The notes under the pieces were generated by a model that saw only the letters and a list, made by a program, of their open reading frames with translations, had not been told where the DNA came from and ran no database searches. Both the position numbers and the translations under genes were made by a program. From Tessaracoccus caeni (GTDB taxonomy: Bacteria > Actinomycetota > Actinomycetes > Propionibacteriales > Propionibacteriaceae), in contig NZ_JARGDO010000013.1 of NCBI RefSeq assembly GCF_029211185.1, forward strand, positions 52,986-116,985: a DNA stretch of 64,000 bases. The letters run 5' to 3'. Positions 51,527-59,987 of this stretch are shown in pieces. The stretch's first letter is position 1; each line of letters begins with the position of its first letter.

Positions 51527-51887
51527 GGCGGTAGCGGCGTGCGCGGATGAACGAGGTCACCCCGAGAACCAGGTAGACCAGCAGCGCGACGAAGGTCAGG
51601 GTGCTGGCGATGACCGCTATAGGGCGCTCTGCGGTGCCCCCGAGGAGCTCCCCGAGCTTGAGGACGTTCATGAGCGTGCCGGCCAGGCCGACGAGCGCGA
51701 CTGCCAGCGCCGCATGGATCGCGTGCCGGTGCGCCGCCTCTTTCCGGGAGATGAGTCCGGCGATCACCAGCAGGATGCCGAGGGCTGCGGGGATCAGCGC
51801 GGTGAGGCTGGATGCCCCCGACGCGATGTAGGCGACTATCCCGATCACAGTCACGACTGCCCCGGTCCCGATCGTCCACTTCGTCAT
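51519..51887 (-). CDS. Small integral membrane protein
   Basis: The protein has 122 residues with four predicted membrane helices separated by short loops (KEAAHRH between helices 2 and 3) and a C-terminal RARRYRR tail. No family is recognised with certainty. ATG 51,887 follows GAGGAACGACAGC. It is followed by the heme A synthase fragment with overlap and is divergent from the TetR gene. Confidence 0.75.
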   Translation of the reverse strand: MTKWTIGTGAVVTVIGIVAYIASGASSLTALIPAALGILLVIAGLISRKEAAHRHAIHAALAVALVGLAGTLMNVLKLGELLGGTAERPIAVIASTLTFVALLVYLVLGVTSFIRARRYRRA

Positions 51888-51911
51888 GCTGTCGTTCCTC
51901 TCCACACACGG

Positions 51912-51941
51912 TTACTGTACCATTTAGTATAGTCTAGTGGT
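51912..51941. promoter_or_regulatory. Likely TetR operator/divergent promoter region
   Basis: The AT-rich stretch around GTACCATTTAGTATAGTCTA lies between the divergent membrane-protein and TetR genes and contains -10-like elements on both strands. It is a reasonable site for TetR control, but no clear palindrome is seen. Confidence 0.4.
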
Positions 51942-51978
51942 TGGTGAGGTACGGCGTCGATACGGAGGAGGCGGCACG

Positions 51979-52548
51979 GTGGTGAGGCCGAGTAAGAAGT
52001 CTGCGATCGTCGAGGCGGCGATGCGGGTCGCTGAGGAGCAGGGGCTGTCTGCGGTGACGATCGACGCTGTCGCCGAGCAGGCGGGCATCACCAAGGGGGG
52101 CCTGCTGTATCACTTCCCGAGCCGGACGGCACTGCTGAGTGGGGTGTATGAGCAGTTGGCGGCCGACTGGGAGAAGGAGATGGTCTCAGCCGCCGGGAAA
52201 CCCGCTTCTGAGGCGACCCGTGCTGAGCGGTTGGCGGCGTATGTGCGGGTCGCCCGGTCGATGACCCGCGCGGAACTGGTGTTCATGGCTGACGGCGCCG
52301 CGCACCGTGACCTCTTCGCACCCTGTGCGGAAGTGGCCGCGCGGTGGACGACCCCGCTCCCTCAGCCCGGCGTGGACGACAGGTATCCGCGGGAGGAGCT
52401 GCGGATGCTGACCGCACGGATGGCCGCCGACGGGCTGTGGAGCTACGAAGCCCTCACCGGGGAGCCCATCCCGCAGGCTCTGCGGGTGCAGCTCCTGGAA
52501 CACATCGCCGCCTCCCTGGACACCACCAGCACGGACTCTGCGCGATGA
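51979..52548 (+). CDS. TetR-family repressor of the MFS pump gene
   Basis: The protein has about 189 residues. The N-terminal TetR HTH reads IVEAAMRVAEEQGLSAVTIDAVAEQAGITKGGLLYHFPSRTALL, and the rest is the helical ligand-binding part. GTG 51,979 (or 51,982) lies 7-10 nt after GGAGGAGG. It is 73 bp upstream of the MFS gene on the same strand, so it probably represses that pump and is released by its substrates. Confidence 0.9.
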   Translation: MVRPSKKSAIVEAAMRVAEEQGLSAVTIDAVAEQAGITKGGLLYHFPSRTALLSGVYEQLAADWEKEMVSAAGKPASEATRAERLAAYVRVARSMTRAELVFMADGAAHRDLFAPCAEVAARWTTPLPQPGVDDRYPREELRMLTARMAADGLWSYEALTGEPIPQALRVQLLEHIAASLDTTSTDSAR

Positions 52549-52621
52549 ACACAAGAATCTATGGCAACCGGCCGGGCGCAATGATCGAAAGAACTCCTGA
52601 CACAAGAAGGCATCCCCGCAC

Positions 52622-54145
52622 ATGAACACTGTGAACACTCAAGCGTCATCGCTGTCATCGCGGCGGTGGGTGCTGCTGGTGACTGTCGCGTTCGGCCTGT
52701 TGCTGATCACGCTCGACAACTCGATCCTCTACACCGCCCTGCCCACCCTGACGGTGGACCTGGGCGCGTCGGCCTCCCAAGGCCTGTGGATCATCAACGC
52801 CTACCCGCTGGTGATGGCGGGCCTGCTGCTGGGGTCGGGAACCTTGGGTGACCGGTTCGGGCATCGCCGTCTCTTCCTGGTCGGTCTCACGCTCTTCGGG
52901 GCGGCGTCGCTGGTGGCCGCGTTCTCCCCGACACCGGAGGTCCTGATCGGTGCGCGTGCGCTCCTCGCGGTGGGGGCGGCGTGCATGATGCCCGCCACTC
53001 TCGCGCTGATCCGGCTCGGGTTCGATGACGTGCGGGAGCGGAACATCGCGATCGCGATCTGGGGCAGCATCTCCGTGGTCGGCGCCGCGCTCGGACCCAT
53101 CGTCGGGGGTGCACTGTTGGAGCGGTTCTGGTGGGGGTCGGTGTTCCTCATCAACATCCCCGTCGTGATCGCAGCCCTCATCCTCACCCCGCTCGTCGTC
53201 CCTGCAGGAACCCGGGACCGGGCGAAGAAGTGGGATGCGATCTCCTCCCTCTACGCCCTCCTCACCCTCACCGGCGCGGTCCTCGCGATCAAAGAAGCCG
53301 CCCACACCCCGCAGAACTGGGCGATCGTCGCAGGCGCCACGGTCGTCGCGGCCATCGGCGGTGTCCTGTTCACCAGACGCCAGCTCCGCTCGAACGATCC
53401 GCTGCTGGACTTCGGGGTGTTCCGCAACCGCGCGTTCAGCGCCGGGATCATCACCGCAGCGACCGCAATGTTCGCCATCGGCGGCATCCAACTGGTCACC
53501 ACGCAACGCTTCCAACTCGTCGACGGGTTCACCCCACTCCAAGCAGGACTCCTCGTGGCCGCTGTCGCGATCGGGTCTCTGCCCACCGGGATTCTCGGCG
53601 GCGCGTTCCTGCACAGGCTCGGGCTGCGCATCATCATCAGCGGAGGCTTCACCCTCGCCACAATCGGCATGATCATCACCCTCATCGGAGTGCAGACCGC
53701 GTTCCCGGTATTCGTGGCCGGGCTCGCCGTCACCGGCGCCGGATTGGGGGCCACGATGTCAGTCGCATCGACCGCGATCGTGGGGAACGTCCCCCCACGC
53801 AAGGCCGGTATGGCAGCCTCGGTCGAGGAAGTGTCCTACGAGTTCGGCAGCCTCATCGCCGTCGCCGTCCTCGGCAGCCTCCTCTCCCTCTTCTACACCT
53901 CCCGCATCCACCTCCCCCAGGGCGCCCCTGCCGAAGCCGCCGACAGCATCGCCACCGCCCGCGACCTCGCCAGCGACCATCCGGGCCTGCTCGACGCCGC
54001 CGCTATCGCGTTCAACAGCGGCTACACGACCATCATGATCATCATCGCCGTCGTGATCGCCGCAGGCGTCATCACCACCGGGTGGCTGCTCCGACAGTAC
54101 GGACCCGGCAGCACCGCCTCCGCCTACGAAGACAACACCCACTAA
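52622..54145 (+). CDS. DHA2-family (14-TM) MFS drug/biocide efflux pump
   Basis: The protein has 507 residues with fourteen predicted membrane helices. It shows the drug:H+ antiporter-2 motif LITLDNSILYTALPTL (motif D1), GDRFGHRRLFLVG (motif A) and the motif C region GAALGPIVGGALL. This is the QacA/SmvA/EmrB group, which exports antiseptics, dyes and some drugs by proton exchange. The TetR gene upstream and the DUF3817 frame downstream suggest a small resistance cassette carried as cargo. Confidence 0.92.
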   Translation: MNTVNTQASSLSSRRWVLLVTVAFGLLLITLDNSILYTALPTLTVDLGASASQGLWIINAYPLVMAGLLLGSGTLGDRFGHRRLFLVGLTLFGAASLVAAFSPTPEVLIGARALLAVGAACMMPATLALIRLGFDDVRERNIAIAIWGSISVVGAALGPIVGGALLERFWWGSVFLINIPVVIAALILTPLVVPAGTRDRAKKWDAISSLYALLTLTGAVLAIKEAAHTPQNWAIVAGATVVAAIGGVLFTRRQLRSNDPLLDFGVFRNRAFSAGIITAATAMFAIGGIQLVTTQRFQLVDGFTPLQAGLLVAAVAIGSLPTGILGGAFLHRLGLRIIISGGFTLATIGMIITLIGVQTAFPVFVAGLAVTGAGLGATMSVASTAIVGNVPPRKAGMAASVEEVSYEFGSLIAVAVLGSLLSLFYTSRIHLPQGAPAEAADSIATARDLASDHPGLLDAAAIAFNSGYTTIMIIIAVVIAAGVITTGWLLRQYGPGSTASAYEDNTH

Positions 54146-54209
54146 GCCTCGCGCTAAGAGGATCACGACCTATGGATTGTCACCACCGCAACCACGCCGC
54201 GGAGCATCA

Positions 54210-54618
54210 ATGACACACACGCCCTCACGAAACGAACGCTTCTTCCGACTCGCCTTCCGCACCACCGCGCTCATCGAAGGCATCAGCTGGCTCGGCATGC
54301 TCACCGCCCTCGCTATCAAATACCCCCTCCACGGCAGCCCCCTACCCGTCACCATCTGGGGGGTGGGTGCACGGAATCGCATGGATCGCCTTCGTCCTCG
54401 CCTGCGTCGCCGCCGCCATCCGCTTCCGCTGGACCTGGTGGGCACTCCCCACCGGCATCATCGCCTCGATGCTCCCGTTCCTCACCGTCCCCTTCGACCT
54501 CTGGATGGAAAGAACCGGGCGACTCTCGACAGCGAACCGACCTGCCAACCACGTACAAACAACGGCTCCTCACCCCCTCACCAAGGAAGAGGCATCAAAA
54601 GACGTTTCTACGAAATGA
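54210..54618 (+). pseudogene. DUF3817 membrane protein, frameshifted at a G-run
   Basis: The first frame from ATG 54,210 reads RNERFFRLAFRTTALIEGISWLGMLTALAIKYPLHG and then TIWG. Homology continues in the next frame as WVHGIAWIAFVLACVAAAIRFRW and SMLPFLTVPFDLW up to the stop at 54,618. The break is at the six-G run 54,358-54,363; five Gs would restore one frame of about 135 residues. So this is a one-base frameshift: a true mutation, a phase-variable tract or a sequencing error. DUF3817 proteins are small membrane proteins often next to MFS pumps. Confidence 0.85.
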
Positions 54619-54714
54619 TATCAACCGCATTCAATAGAGTCTTAAGAAAGGACTCCCTGCGCTGATAGCGGCTGTTGCCATGTCACCCGCACATAGGAAC
54701 AACGCGCGAGAACT

Positions 54715-55707
54715 GTGAGAGCAAGCGAATACCGCGATCCACATGAAGGGTCGTCTACGAGACCAGACAACCCCGGCACGAGGTTAATCAATCGCGGCGC
54801 ACGGCTTCTGACGGCGATCGAAATCTCCCGCAGCGCAATGACCAGGCGAGTGATTCCTGCGGAGATAAAGATCCTGCACATTCTTGAGGGCGCAGCTGAA
54901 ATCTCGACGGCACAGGGCCGGTACCTTCTCATGCCTGGCATGGCCTTGGCTCTAGGAGCTGGTGAATGGTGCCAGATGCGTCCGAGGCAATACGTCCGAC
55001 TCTGGGCGGTGTACAGCGATGAACGCTTCTTGCGTGAACAGATGGCATGGTTCCTTCCCGACAAGACGCGGCTCCGCGCTGGCGTGCATCCTCACGACTG
55101 GGACGGGAGCCCACTCGTTCTGCATCCTGGTGTGTCTACCCTGCGCCGTGTCGAACCGATCTGGCGGCAGCTGAGCGTACTCGGCAACGGCACGAAGTCA
55201 CCGGAGGTGGTGGCAGTACGTACCGTAGAACTGTTCGCCGGTTGGGTAGGCCTTGTGACTCCCGCGTTCCTCGCGCCGGATGCGGCCGCCAACTCAGATG
55301 GTACTGAGTTGAGCCAGGCAGGCGGGCTACTCATGTCGATCTCCTTGGCCGGACACGTGGGACGTGCAGTGCAGCTTCTGCGTGACCGCATGGCTGAGTC
55401 GTGGACGACTACGGCCCTCGCGCGTTCCGTCGCCGTCTCCCGTACTCACTTAACCCGCCTGTTCGTTGCCTGTACCGGCTTTCCACCGATGCGTTACCTC
55501 ACGGAGATACGGCTGACAGAGTTCACCCGGCTCATTGATGAGACTGACTGGACTGTGGCACGTGCTGCGGGCGCAGTCGGCTGGCGCGATCCCCGGGTCG
55601 CCTCACGCTGGTTCTCCCGCCGCTACGGCATCACGCCATCGCAGTACCGCGCCAGCGGGCGTCCCGAAGGACGCCAAGCAAACCCTCCGCACTCACCGGC
55701 AGGCTGA
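54715..55707 (+). CDS. AraC-family transcriptional regulator
   Basis: The protein has about 330 residues. The N-terminal part (about 30-110) looks like a cupin sensor (VIPAEIKILHILEG, YLLMPGMALALG). The C-terminal AraC double HTH occupies about 225-315: TTALARSVAVSRTHLTRLFVACTGFPPMRYLTEIRL and ARAAGAVGWRDPRVASRWFSRRYGITPSQYR. GTG 54,715 is the assumed start; ATG 54,838 is possible. The DNA here is less GC-rich than its neighbours, which fits separate acquisition. Its target is unknown. Confidence 0.85.
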   Translation: MRASEYRDPHEGSSTRPDNPGTRLINRGARLLTAIEISRSAMTRRVIPAEIKILHILEGAAEISTAQGRYLLMPGMALALGAGEWCQMRPRQYVRLWAVYSDERFLREQMAWFLPDKTRLRAGVHPHDWDGSPLVLHPGVSTLRRVEPIWRQLSVLGNGTKSPEVVAVRTVELFAGWVGLVTPAFLAPDAAANSDGTELSQAGGLLMSISLAGHVGRAVQLLRDRMAESWTTTALARSVAVSRTHLTRLFVACTGFPPMRYLTEIRLTEFTRLIDETDWTVARAAGAVGWRDPRVASRWFSRRYGITPSQYRASGRPEGRQANPPHSPAG

Positions 55708-55950
55708 CTCGTCAACCCCCTCGACTCGCCGTATGTCGCGTACTTCTCGTCGTGTGAACCCTGAGCACTTGAAGGACTTCGACTCTACGCCGCACCGCAG
55801 GTAAACCGGATGAGACACGTCGGGTTCATCGTGGAGCCTGGCGGTCGCCACGCTCTGTTCCGTCCGTCTCGTTCCTGATCTCCCCGGCGCACCTAATGGT
55901 CGCAGGGGTCACCGGCTTGTGCCGTTGGCCTTGCCGGGAGGAGGTCACAG

Positions 55951-57036
55951 GTGGCGACGGACGAGGAGGCACGGGCTACGCGCGACGCGAAGCTCGAACA
56001 GCTCCATGAGCGGTTGACGGCTGCGGTCGACCTGCTTGTGTCGGGTGAGGATTGGAAGCGTGCGCTGGAGTTCGCTGCTCGGTTCCGGGCGCGCTCGTTC
56101 CGCAACACGCTGCTGATCCTCGCCCAGCATCTCGATGCTTACGAGCAGGGTCGTGTCGCGTCGCCGGAGCCGTCCTATGTCGCGGGCTATAAGCAGTGGC
56201 AGTCGCTGGGTCGGCAGGTGGAGCGGGGTCAGGCGGGGTATGTGATCTTCGCGCCGGTGACGGGTCGGTTCGCGTCGAGTAATCCGGCTGATTCTGAGTC
56301 GTGGCGGCGGCTGGGCCGGTTCGAGAAGCCGAAGCCCGGCGAGGTGGTGCGTTCCCGGATGGTCGGCGCGAAGCCCGCCTACGTCTGGGATGTGTCGCAG
56401 ACCAGCGGTGATCCCGTGCCCGAGCGCCCTGCCCCGACGCTCCTGGAAGGCGAGGCGCCCGACGGGCTGTGGGCAGGGCTTGCCTCCTTGGTGGAGGCCG
56501 AAGGGTTCACGGTGACGCGCGTCGCGGATGAGCGGGAGATTCGTGGCGCGAACGGTGTCACGGACTACACGAACCGCACGGTGGCGGTGCGGTCGAACAT
56601 GGACGACGCCGCGCAGGTGAAGACACTCGCGCACGAACTCGCACATGTGAAGCTCCACGGCCCCGACAACCCGGATGCGACCGGGCATCGCGGGATCGGT
56701 GAAGTCGAGGCGGAGTCGGTGGCGCTGATGATCGGTGCCGCGCACGGCATGGACACCACCGCCTACACGATCCCGTATATCTCCGGGTGGGCGGGTACGG
56801 TCAAGGACAAGGACCCGGCCGAGGTCGTGCAGGCCACCGGTGAACGCGTCCGCAAGACCGCCGGGGCGATCCTCGATGCCCTCGACACCGTCCAGGTCGG
56901 CACGGGCGACCCACCCGGCCTGACCCGTGAGTCCGCCACCCCGTCGCGAGGGGCCGGGGCGGAGCGAACAGTTCCGGCACTGGTCGAGCCAGCGCGTTCC
57001 TCGCGTGCGGCGGATGCCGTGGTGAGGGGGCTGTGA
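55951..57036 (+). CDS. ArdC-like antirestriction protein with zinc metallopeptidase domain
   Basis: The protein has 361 residues. The N-terminal ArdC-type single-strand DNA-binding region includes FARFRARSFRNTLLILAQ-like and YKQWQSLGRQVERGQAGYVIFAPV segments. The C-terminal ImmA/IrrE-like peptidase carries HELAH at about 228-232 followed by EVEAESVALMI. ArdC proteins protect incoming conjugative DNA against restriction. GTG 55,951 follows GGGAGGAGG. It opens a rightward operon of tightly coupled transfer and maintenance genes. Confidence 0.9.
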   Translation: MATDEEARATRDAKLEQLHERLTAAVDLLVSGEDWKRALEFAARFRARSFRNTLLILAQHLDAYEQGRVASPEPSYVAGYKQWQSLGRQVERGQAGYVIFAPVTGRFASSNPADSESWRRLGRFEKPKPGEVVRSRMVGAKPAYVWDVSQTSGDPVPERPAPTLLEGEAPDGLWAGLASLVEAEGFTVTRVADEREIRGANGVTDYTNRTVAVRSNMDDAAQVKTLAHELAHVKLHGPDNPDATGHRGIGEVEAESVALMIGAAHGMDTTAYTIPYISGWAGTVKDKDPAEVVQATGERVRKTAGAILDALDTVQVGTGDPPGLTRESATPSRGAGAERTVPALVEPARSSRAADAVVRGL

Positions 57037-57932
57037 TGAGCGTCGCCAGCGTCCTTGCCTCCCTCAGCGGGCTCCCGCTTCCGCAAGCCGCCGCGCGGCT
57101 CGCGGCGGCGGGGGTGCCGGTGTTCCCGTGCGTGCCGGGCGAGAAGCGTCCGCTCACCCGGCATGGGTTCCATGAGGCGAGCGTTGACCTGGCGCAGGTT
57201 GTGGCGTGGTGGCATCGCTGGCCGTCCGCGAACATCGGCGTCCCCACCGGCACCGCGTCTGGGGTCGATGTCGTGGATGTGGACCGCAAGCCGGACGGGA
57301 ACGGGTTCGACGCCTTCGGTCGTGCCCGCCGGGCGGGGCTCGTGGAGGGGTGGGTGGCGGTGGTGCGCACGCCGTCCGGTGGTGCGCATTTCTACTACCC
57401 GGCCGACCCCGGCCGGTCGCAGCCGTCGTGGCAGGCGGCCGCGGCACGTGTCGACTTCCGTGGCACCGGCGGGTACGTCATCGTCCCTCCCTCCGCCGTC
57501 ATGACCGTCCACGGCCCGGCCGGGTACTCGCTCACCGCGCACGGTAACCGGGAGCCGCGCCCGGTGGATGCGGCGGCGCTGCGGGACTTCCTCGATCCGC
57601 GTCCCGAGCCCGTCGTGCATCGGGCGCGGGGCCCTGTTCGTTCGGAGGACGCGAAGCGGCTGGCCGACTGGGTGGGCATGCGCGCGGAGGGCGAACGCAA
57701 CCGTGGCCTGTTCTGGGCCTCCTGCCGCCTCGCGGAGGCGGGGTTGTCTCTGCCGGAGATGGTCGATGCGCTCGCCCCGGCGGGTGAGCGGGTCGGGTTG
57801 CCGCCGCGGGAGGTCGTCACGACGATCCGCTCCGCCTACCGCGCCACCCACGTCCAACCCGCACCATCCAGCGTGGTACGGGACGATGATCTGCGGCGCG
57901 TGCCGCGTCTTGCAGGGCAGGTGCTCTCATGA
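57036..57932 (+). CDS. Bifunctional DNA primase/polymerase (Prim-Pol)
   Basis: The protein has 298 residues. The Prim-Pol domain covers about 15-190: GVPVFPCVPGEKRPLT, GVPTGTASGVDVVDVDRKPDG with the catalytic Asp pair at about 78-84, and TPSGGAHFYYP. Residues 200-298 are a helical region seen in element-encoded primases. It may prime complementary-strand synthesis after transfer. ATG 57,036 overlaps the ArdC stop. Confidence 0.92.
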   Translation: MSVASVLASLSGLPLPQAAARLAAAGVPVFPCVPGEKRPLTRHGFHEASVDLAQVVAWWHRWPSANIGVPTGTASGVDVVDVDRKPDGNGFDAFGRARRAGLVEGWVAVVRTPSGGAHFYYPADPGRSQPSWQAAAARVDFRGTGGYVIVPPSAVMTVHGPAGYSLTAHGNREPRPVDAAALRDFLDPRPEPVVHRARGPVRSEDAKRLADWVGMRAEGERNRGLFWASCRLAEAGLSLPEMVDALAPAGERVGLPPREVVTTIRSAYRATHVQPAPSSVVRDDDLRRVPRLAGQVLS

Positions 57933-58606
57933 ACCCGCAGGCGCCGGCACCTGTGCGGTCGCGGGGTGGCCGGGTGGCGGTGGCGACGGCGGTCGCCGGG
58001 ACGGTGTTCATCGCTGCAGGTGCGTTCTGGCTCTCCTTCACCGCTCTGGCGGACCTTGCCCGCCGCTCCGGGATCGATGCGGGGCAGGCGTGGGCGTGGC
58101 CGCTGATCGTGGACGGGATCATCGTCGTCGCAACCGTTGCCGTCGTCGCGCTCGCTCGGCAGCGGTCGGCTTGGTATCCGTGGGTGCTGCTCGCTGCGGG
58201 TGCGCTGGTGTCGGTGACGGCGAACGCGATCCATGCCGTCGTCGCCGCCGATGCCGATGTGCCCGGGGTGCTGGCGGCGTCGGTGGCGGCGGTGCCGCCG
58301 CTGGTGCTGCTTGCGATCACGCACCTCACCGTCATCCTCACCCGACCGGCCTCCGAGGCCGCCAAGCCACATCTCGCCGACGAGGACGAGCCGACGCCGG
58401 AGAGCGGTCTGTCCGAGCTGCAGGCCGTTATTCCCACACCGGGGTCGGAGCAGACGCCCGCGCGGGAGGTGGCGGGGCGGTTGCGAGATGAGGAGGGCTG
58501 GTCGAACAAAGCGATCGCCCGGCACCTCGGCGTGCACCCCTCCACCGTGGGCCGCTGGTTCGCACGCCCCGAACTCACCACCCGTGACGAACAGGAGACG
58601 CCATGA
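57929..58606 (+). CDS. DUF2637/SpdB-like membrane protein with C-terminal HTH
   Basis: The protein has 225 residues. Four membrane helices (about 15-135) include WAWPLIVDGIIVVATVAVVAL, the DUF2637 signature. The C-terminal cytoplasmic tail ends with an HTH-like segment WSNKAIARHLGVHPSTVGRWF. DUF2637 proteins are common on actinobacterial plasmids and integrative elements and resemble the spread proteins of Streptomyces plasmids. It overlaps the primase stop by ATGA. Confidence 0.9.
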   Translation: MNPQAPAPVRSRGGRVAVATAVAGTVFIAAGAFWLSFTALADLARRSGIDAGQAWAWPLIVDGIIVVATVAVVALARQRSAWYPWVLLAAGALVSVTANAIHAVVAADADVPGVLAASVAAVPPLVLLAITHLTVILTRPASEAAKPHLADEDEPTPESGLSELQAVIPTPGSEQTPAREVAGRLRDEEGWSNKAIARHLGVHPSTVGRWFARPELTTRDEQETP

Positions 58607-59043
58607 ACGACGACCAGCACACGTACGTCGAGCCCACCGCTACGGCGCTGCACGAGCGAGACCATGACCGTGCTGAGGAGACGCCGCGTGAAAGCGAGGC
58701 GTCGGCGCTGGCCCGGCACCGCGACCCGTCACTGGCCAAAGACTCGACGGCGAAGGACGCGGCGACGAGAGCGCGTGCTGGTGTGGAGTGGGTGCGTCCG
58801 ACTGATCTGATGGCGTCGCGTTCGGCGCGGATAGTGGGGCGGGGTATCGATTTTCAGGCCGAGCTCGCCCGCCGCGCCCGCCGGGTACCTGGTCAGGCGT
58901 ATCGGGCGACCCGTGACGGGGCACGGTCGGGTGCGCGGTTCGTGAGCGAGCGGGCACGGAAGCTGCCGCCGGTGACCGCGTTCGGTCGTGGTGGCGGGGA
59001 GCGGTTCTCATGGGTGTCGCGCTCCGGGATCGGGCTCGGGTAA
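58603..59043 (+). CDS. Element-encoded hypothetical protein
   Basis: The protein has 146 residues, is highly charged in the first 60, then basic and Arg/Ala-rich, with no membrane helix or known motif. It is coupled to the DUF2637 gene (ATGA) and precedes another unknown gene, so it belongs to the transfer/maintenance operon. Its function is unknown. Confidence 0.78.
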   Translation: MNDDQHTYVEPTATALHERDHDRAEETPRESEASALARHRDPSLAKDSTAKDAATRARAGVEWVRPTDLMASRSARIVGRGIDFQAELARRARRVPGQAYRATRDGARSGARFVSERARKLPPVTAFGRGGGERFSWVSRSGIGLG

Positions 59044-59123
59044 CCGCCATGCACGCCCCCAGCCAACGTCTGAGCGCGCCTGCTGGGGAGCGTGTGCGCA
59101 CCTGCCTGTCAGGAGGTGCTCCC

Positions 59124-59987
59124 ATGCAGACTGCATCAGACCGTGACAGGCGGAATCGTTTCGAGGACTCCGAGGCGCTGCGCGCCCTGCTGAATCGGCT
59201 CCATCAGGCGGGGCGTGGGGCGTGGCAGCGTGACCCGGAGGCGGCGGCGCTGATGGAGCACGCCGCGAACAAGTACGCCGCTCTCGCCCGCAAGCACGGC
59301 CTCGACCCGTGGGAGGCGGCTTCGGCGGCGTTCGAGGCGATGCGGGGAACTGCGACGCGGCGGGCGGATGACCCGTGGGCGGTGGTGACGCGGGCGGTGC
59401 AGGTGACCTGCACCGCCGAGGAACGCGGCAACGGACTGCTGTGCTCCGTGCATCAGGCCCGTCGCCCGAAGTATTCGGTGTTCCACGACGCCGAACGATT
59501 CAGCGACCGCGAGAACCCCCTGCCCGACTACCACCCCGCGTTCTGCTTCGACCCCTTCACCGACCCCGACGAGGACCCGGACGATGAGCGTCCGGTGCGG
59601 GAGCGGGCGATGAACGTCACCGCCGCCGTCGAGGACACGATCGCGTTCCTCTCGTGGGTCGGCTGGGAACCCTCGACAGCCCGGGCTGCGGTCGAGTACA
59701 TCACCACCAGGTTGGCGGGGTCGCCGTCGCGGGCGTCGGCGTTCGAGGTGCTGCGCCGTGACCGGCAGGCCCGCGCCCTCCTGGACCTGCCGGGTGCGTC
59801 GTGGACGGCGCTGCTGCGGATCGTGCTCGGCACCCCCGACCCGACCCTCGCGCATACGAACGCTGGGCGCGGGTTGCTCGTGCGGCTCCTGATCGGCCAA
59901 CCCCTGCGCGCACTCCTCACCGACGACGACCTCGTGATCACTGCCGGGCTCGCCGCCCCGCGCCTGGCAGGGGGCGAGGAGTCATGA
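59124..59987 (+). CDS. Element-encoded conserved protein
   Basis: The protein has 287 residues. It is mostly helical with a sequence RGAWQRDPEAAALMEHAANKYAALARKHGLDPWEAASAAFEAMR that resembles sigma-factor-like or replication-accessory regions of actinobacterial integrative elements, and a second half with FLSWVGWEPSTARAAVEYITTRLAG. ATG 59,124 follows AGGAGGTGCTCCC, a strong ribosome binding site. It is coupled to the ParB gene (ATGA). The function is not known. Confidence 0.8.
   Translation: MQTASDRDRRNRFEDSEALRALLNRLHQAGRGAWQRDPEAAALMEHAANKYAALARKHGLDPWEAASAAFEAMRGTATRRADDPWAVVTRAVQVTCTAEERGNGLLCSVHQARRPKYSVFHDAERFSDRENPLPDYHPAFCFDPFTDPDEDPDDERPVRERAMNVTAAVEDTIAFLSWVGWEPSTARAAVEYITTRLAGSPSRASAFEVLRRDRQARALLDLPGASWTALLRIVLGTPDPTLAHTNAGRGLLVRLLIGQPLRALLTDDDLVITAGLAAPRLAGGEES

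Noticed and set aside
52655..53614. Minus-strand open frame of 319 codons
   Set aside because: It is antisense to the MFS pump gene and has shadow composition (Arg, Asp, Glu, His rich).
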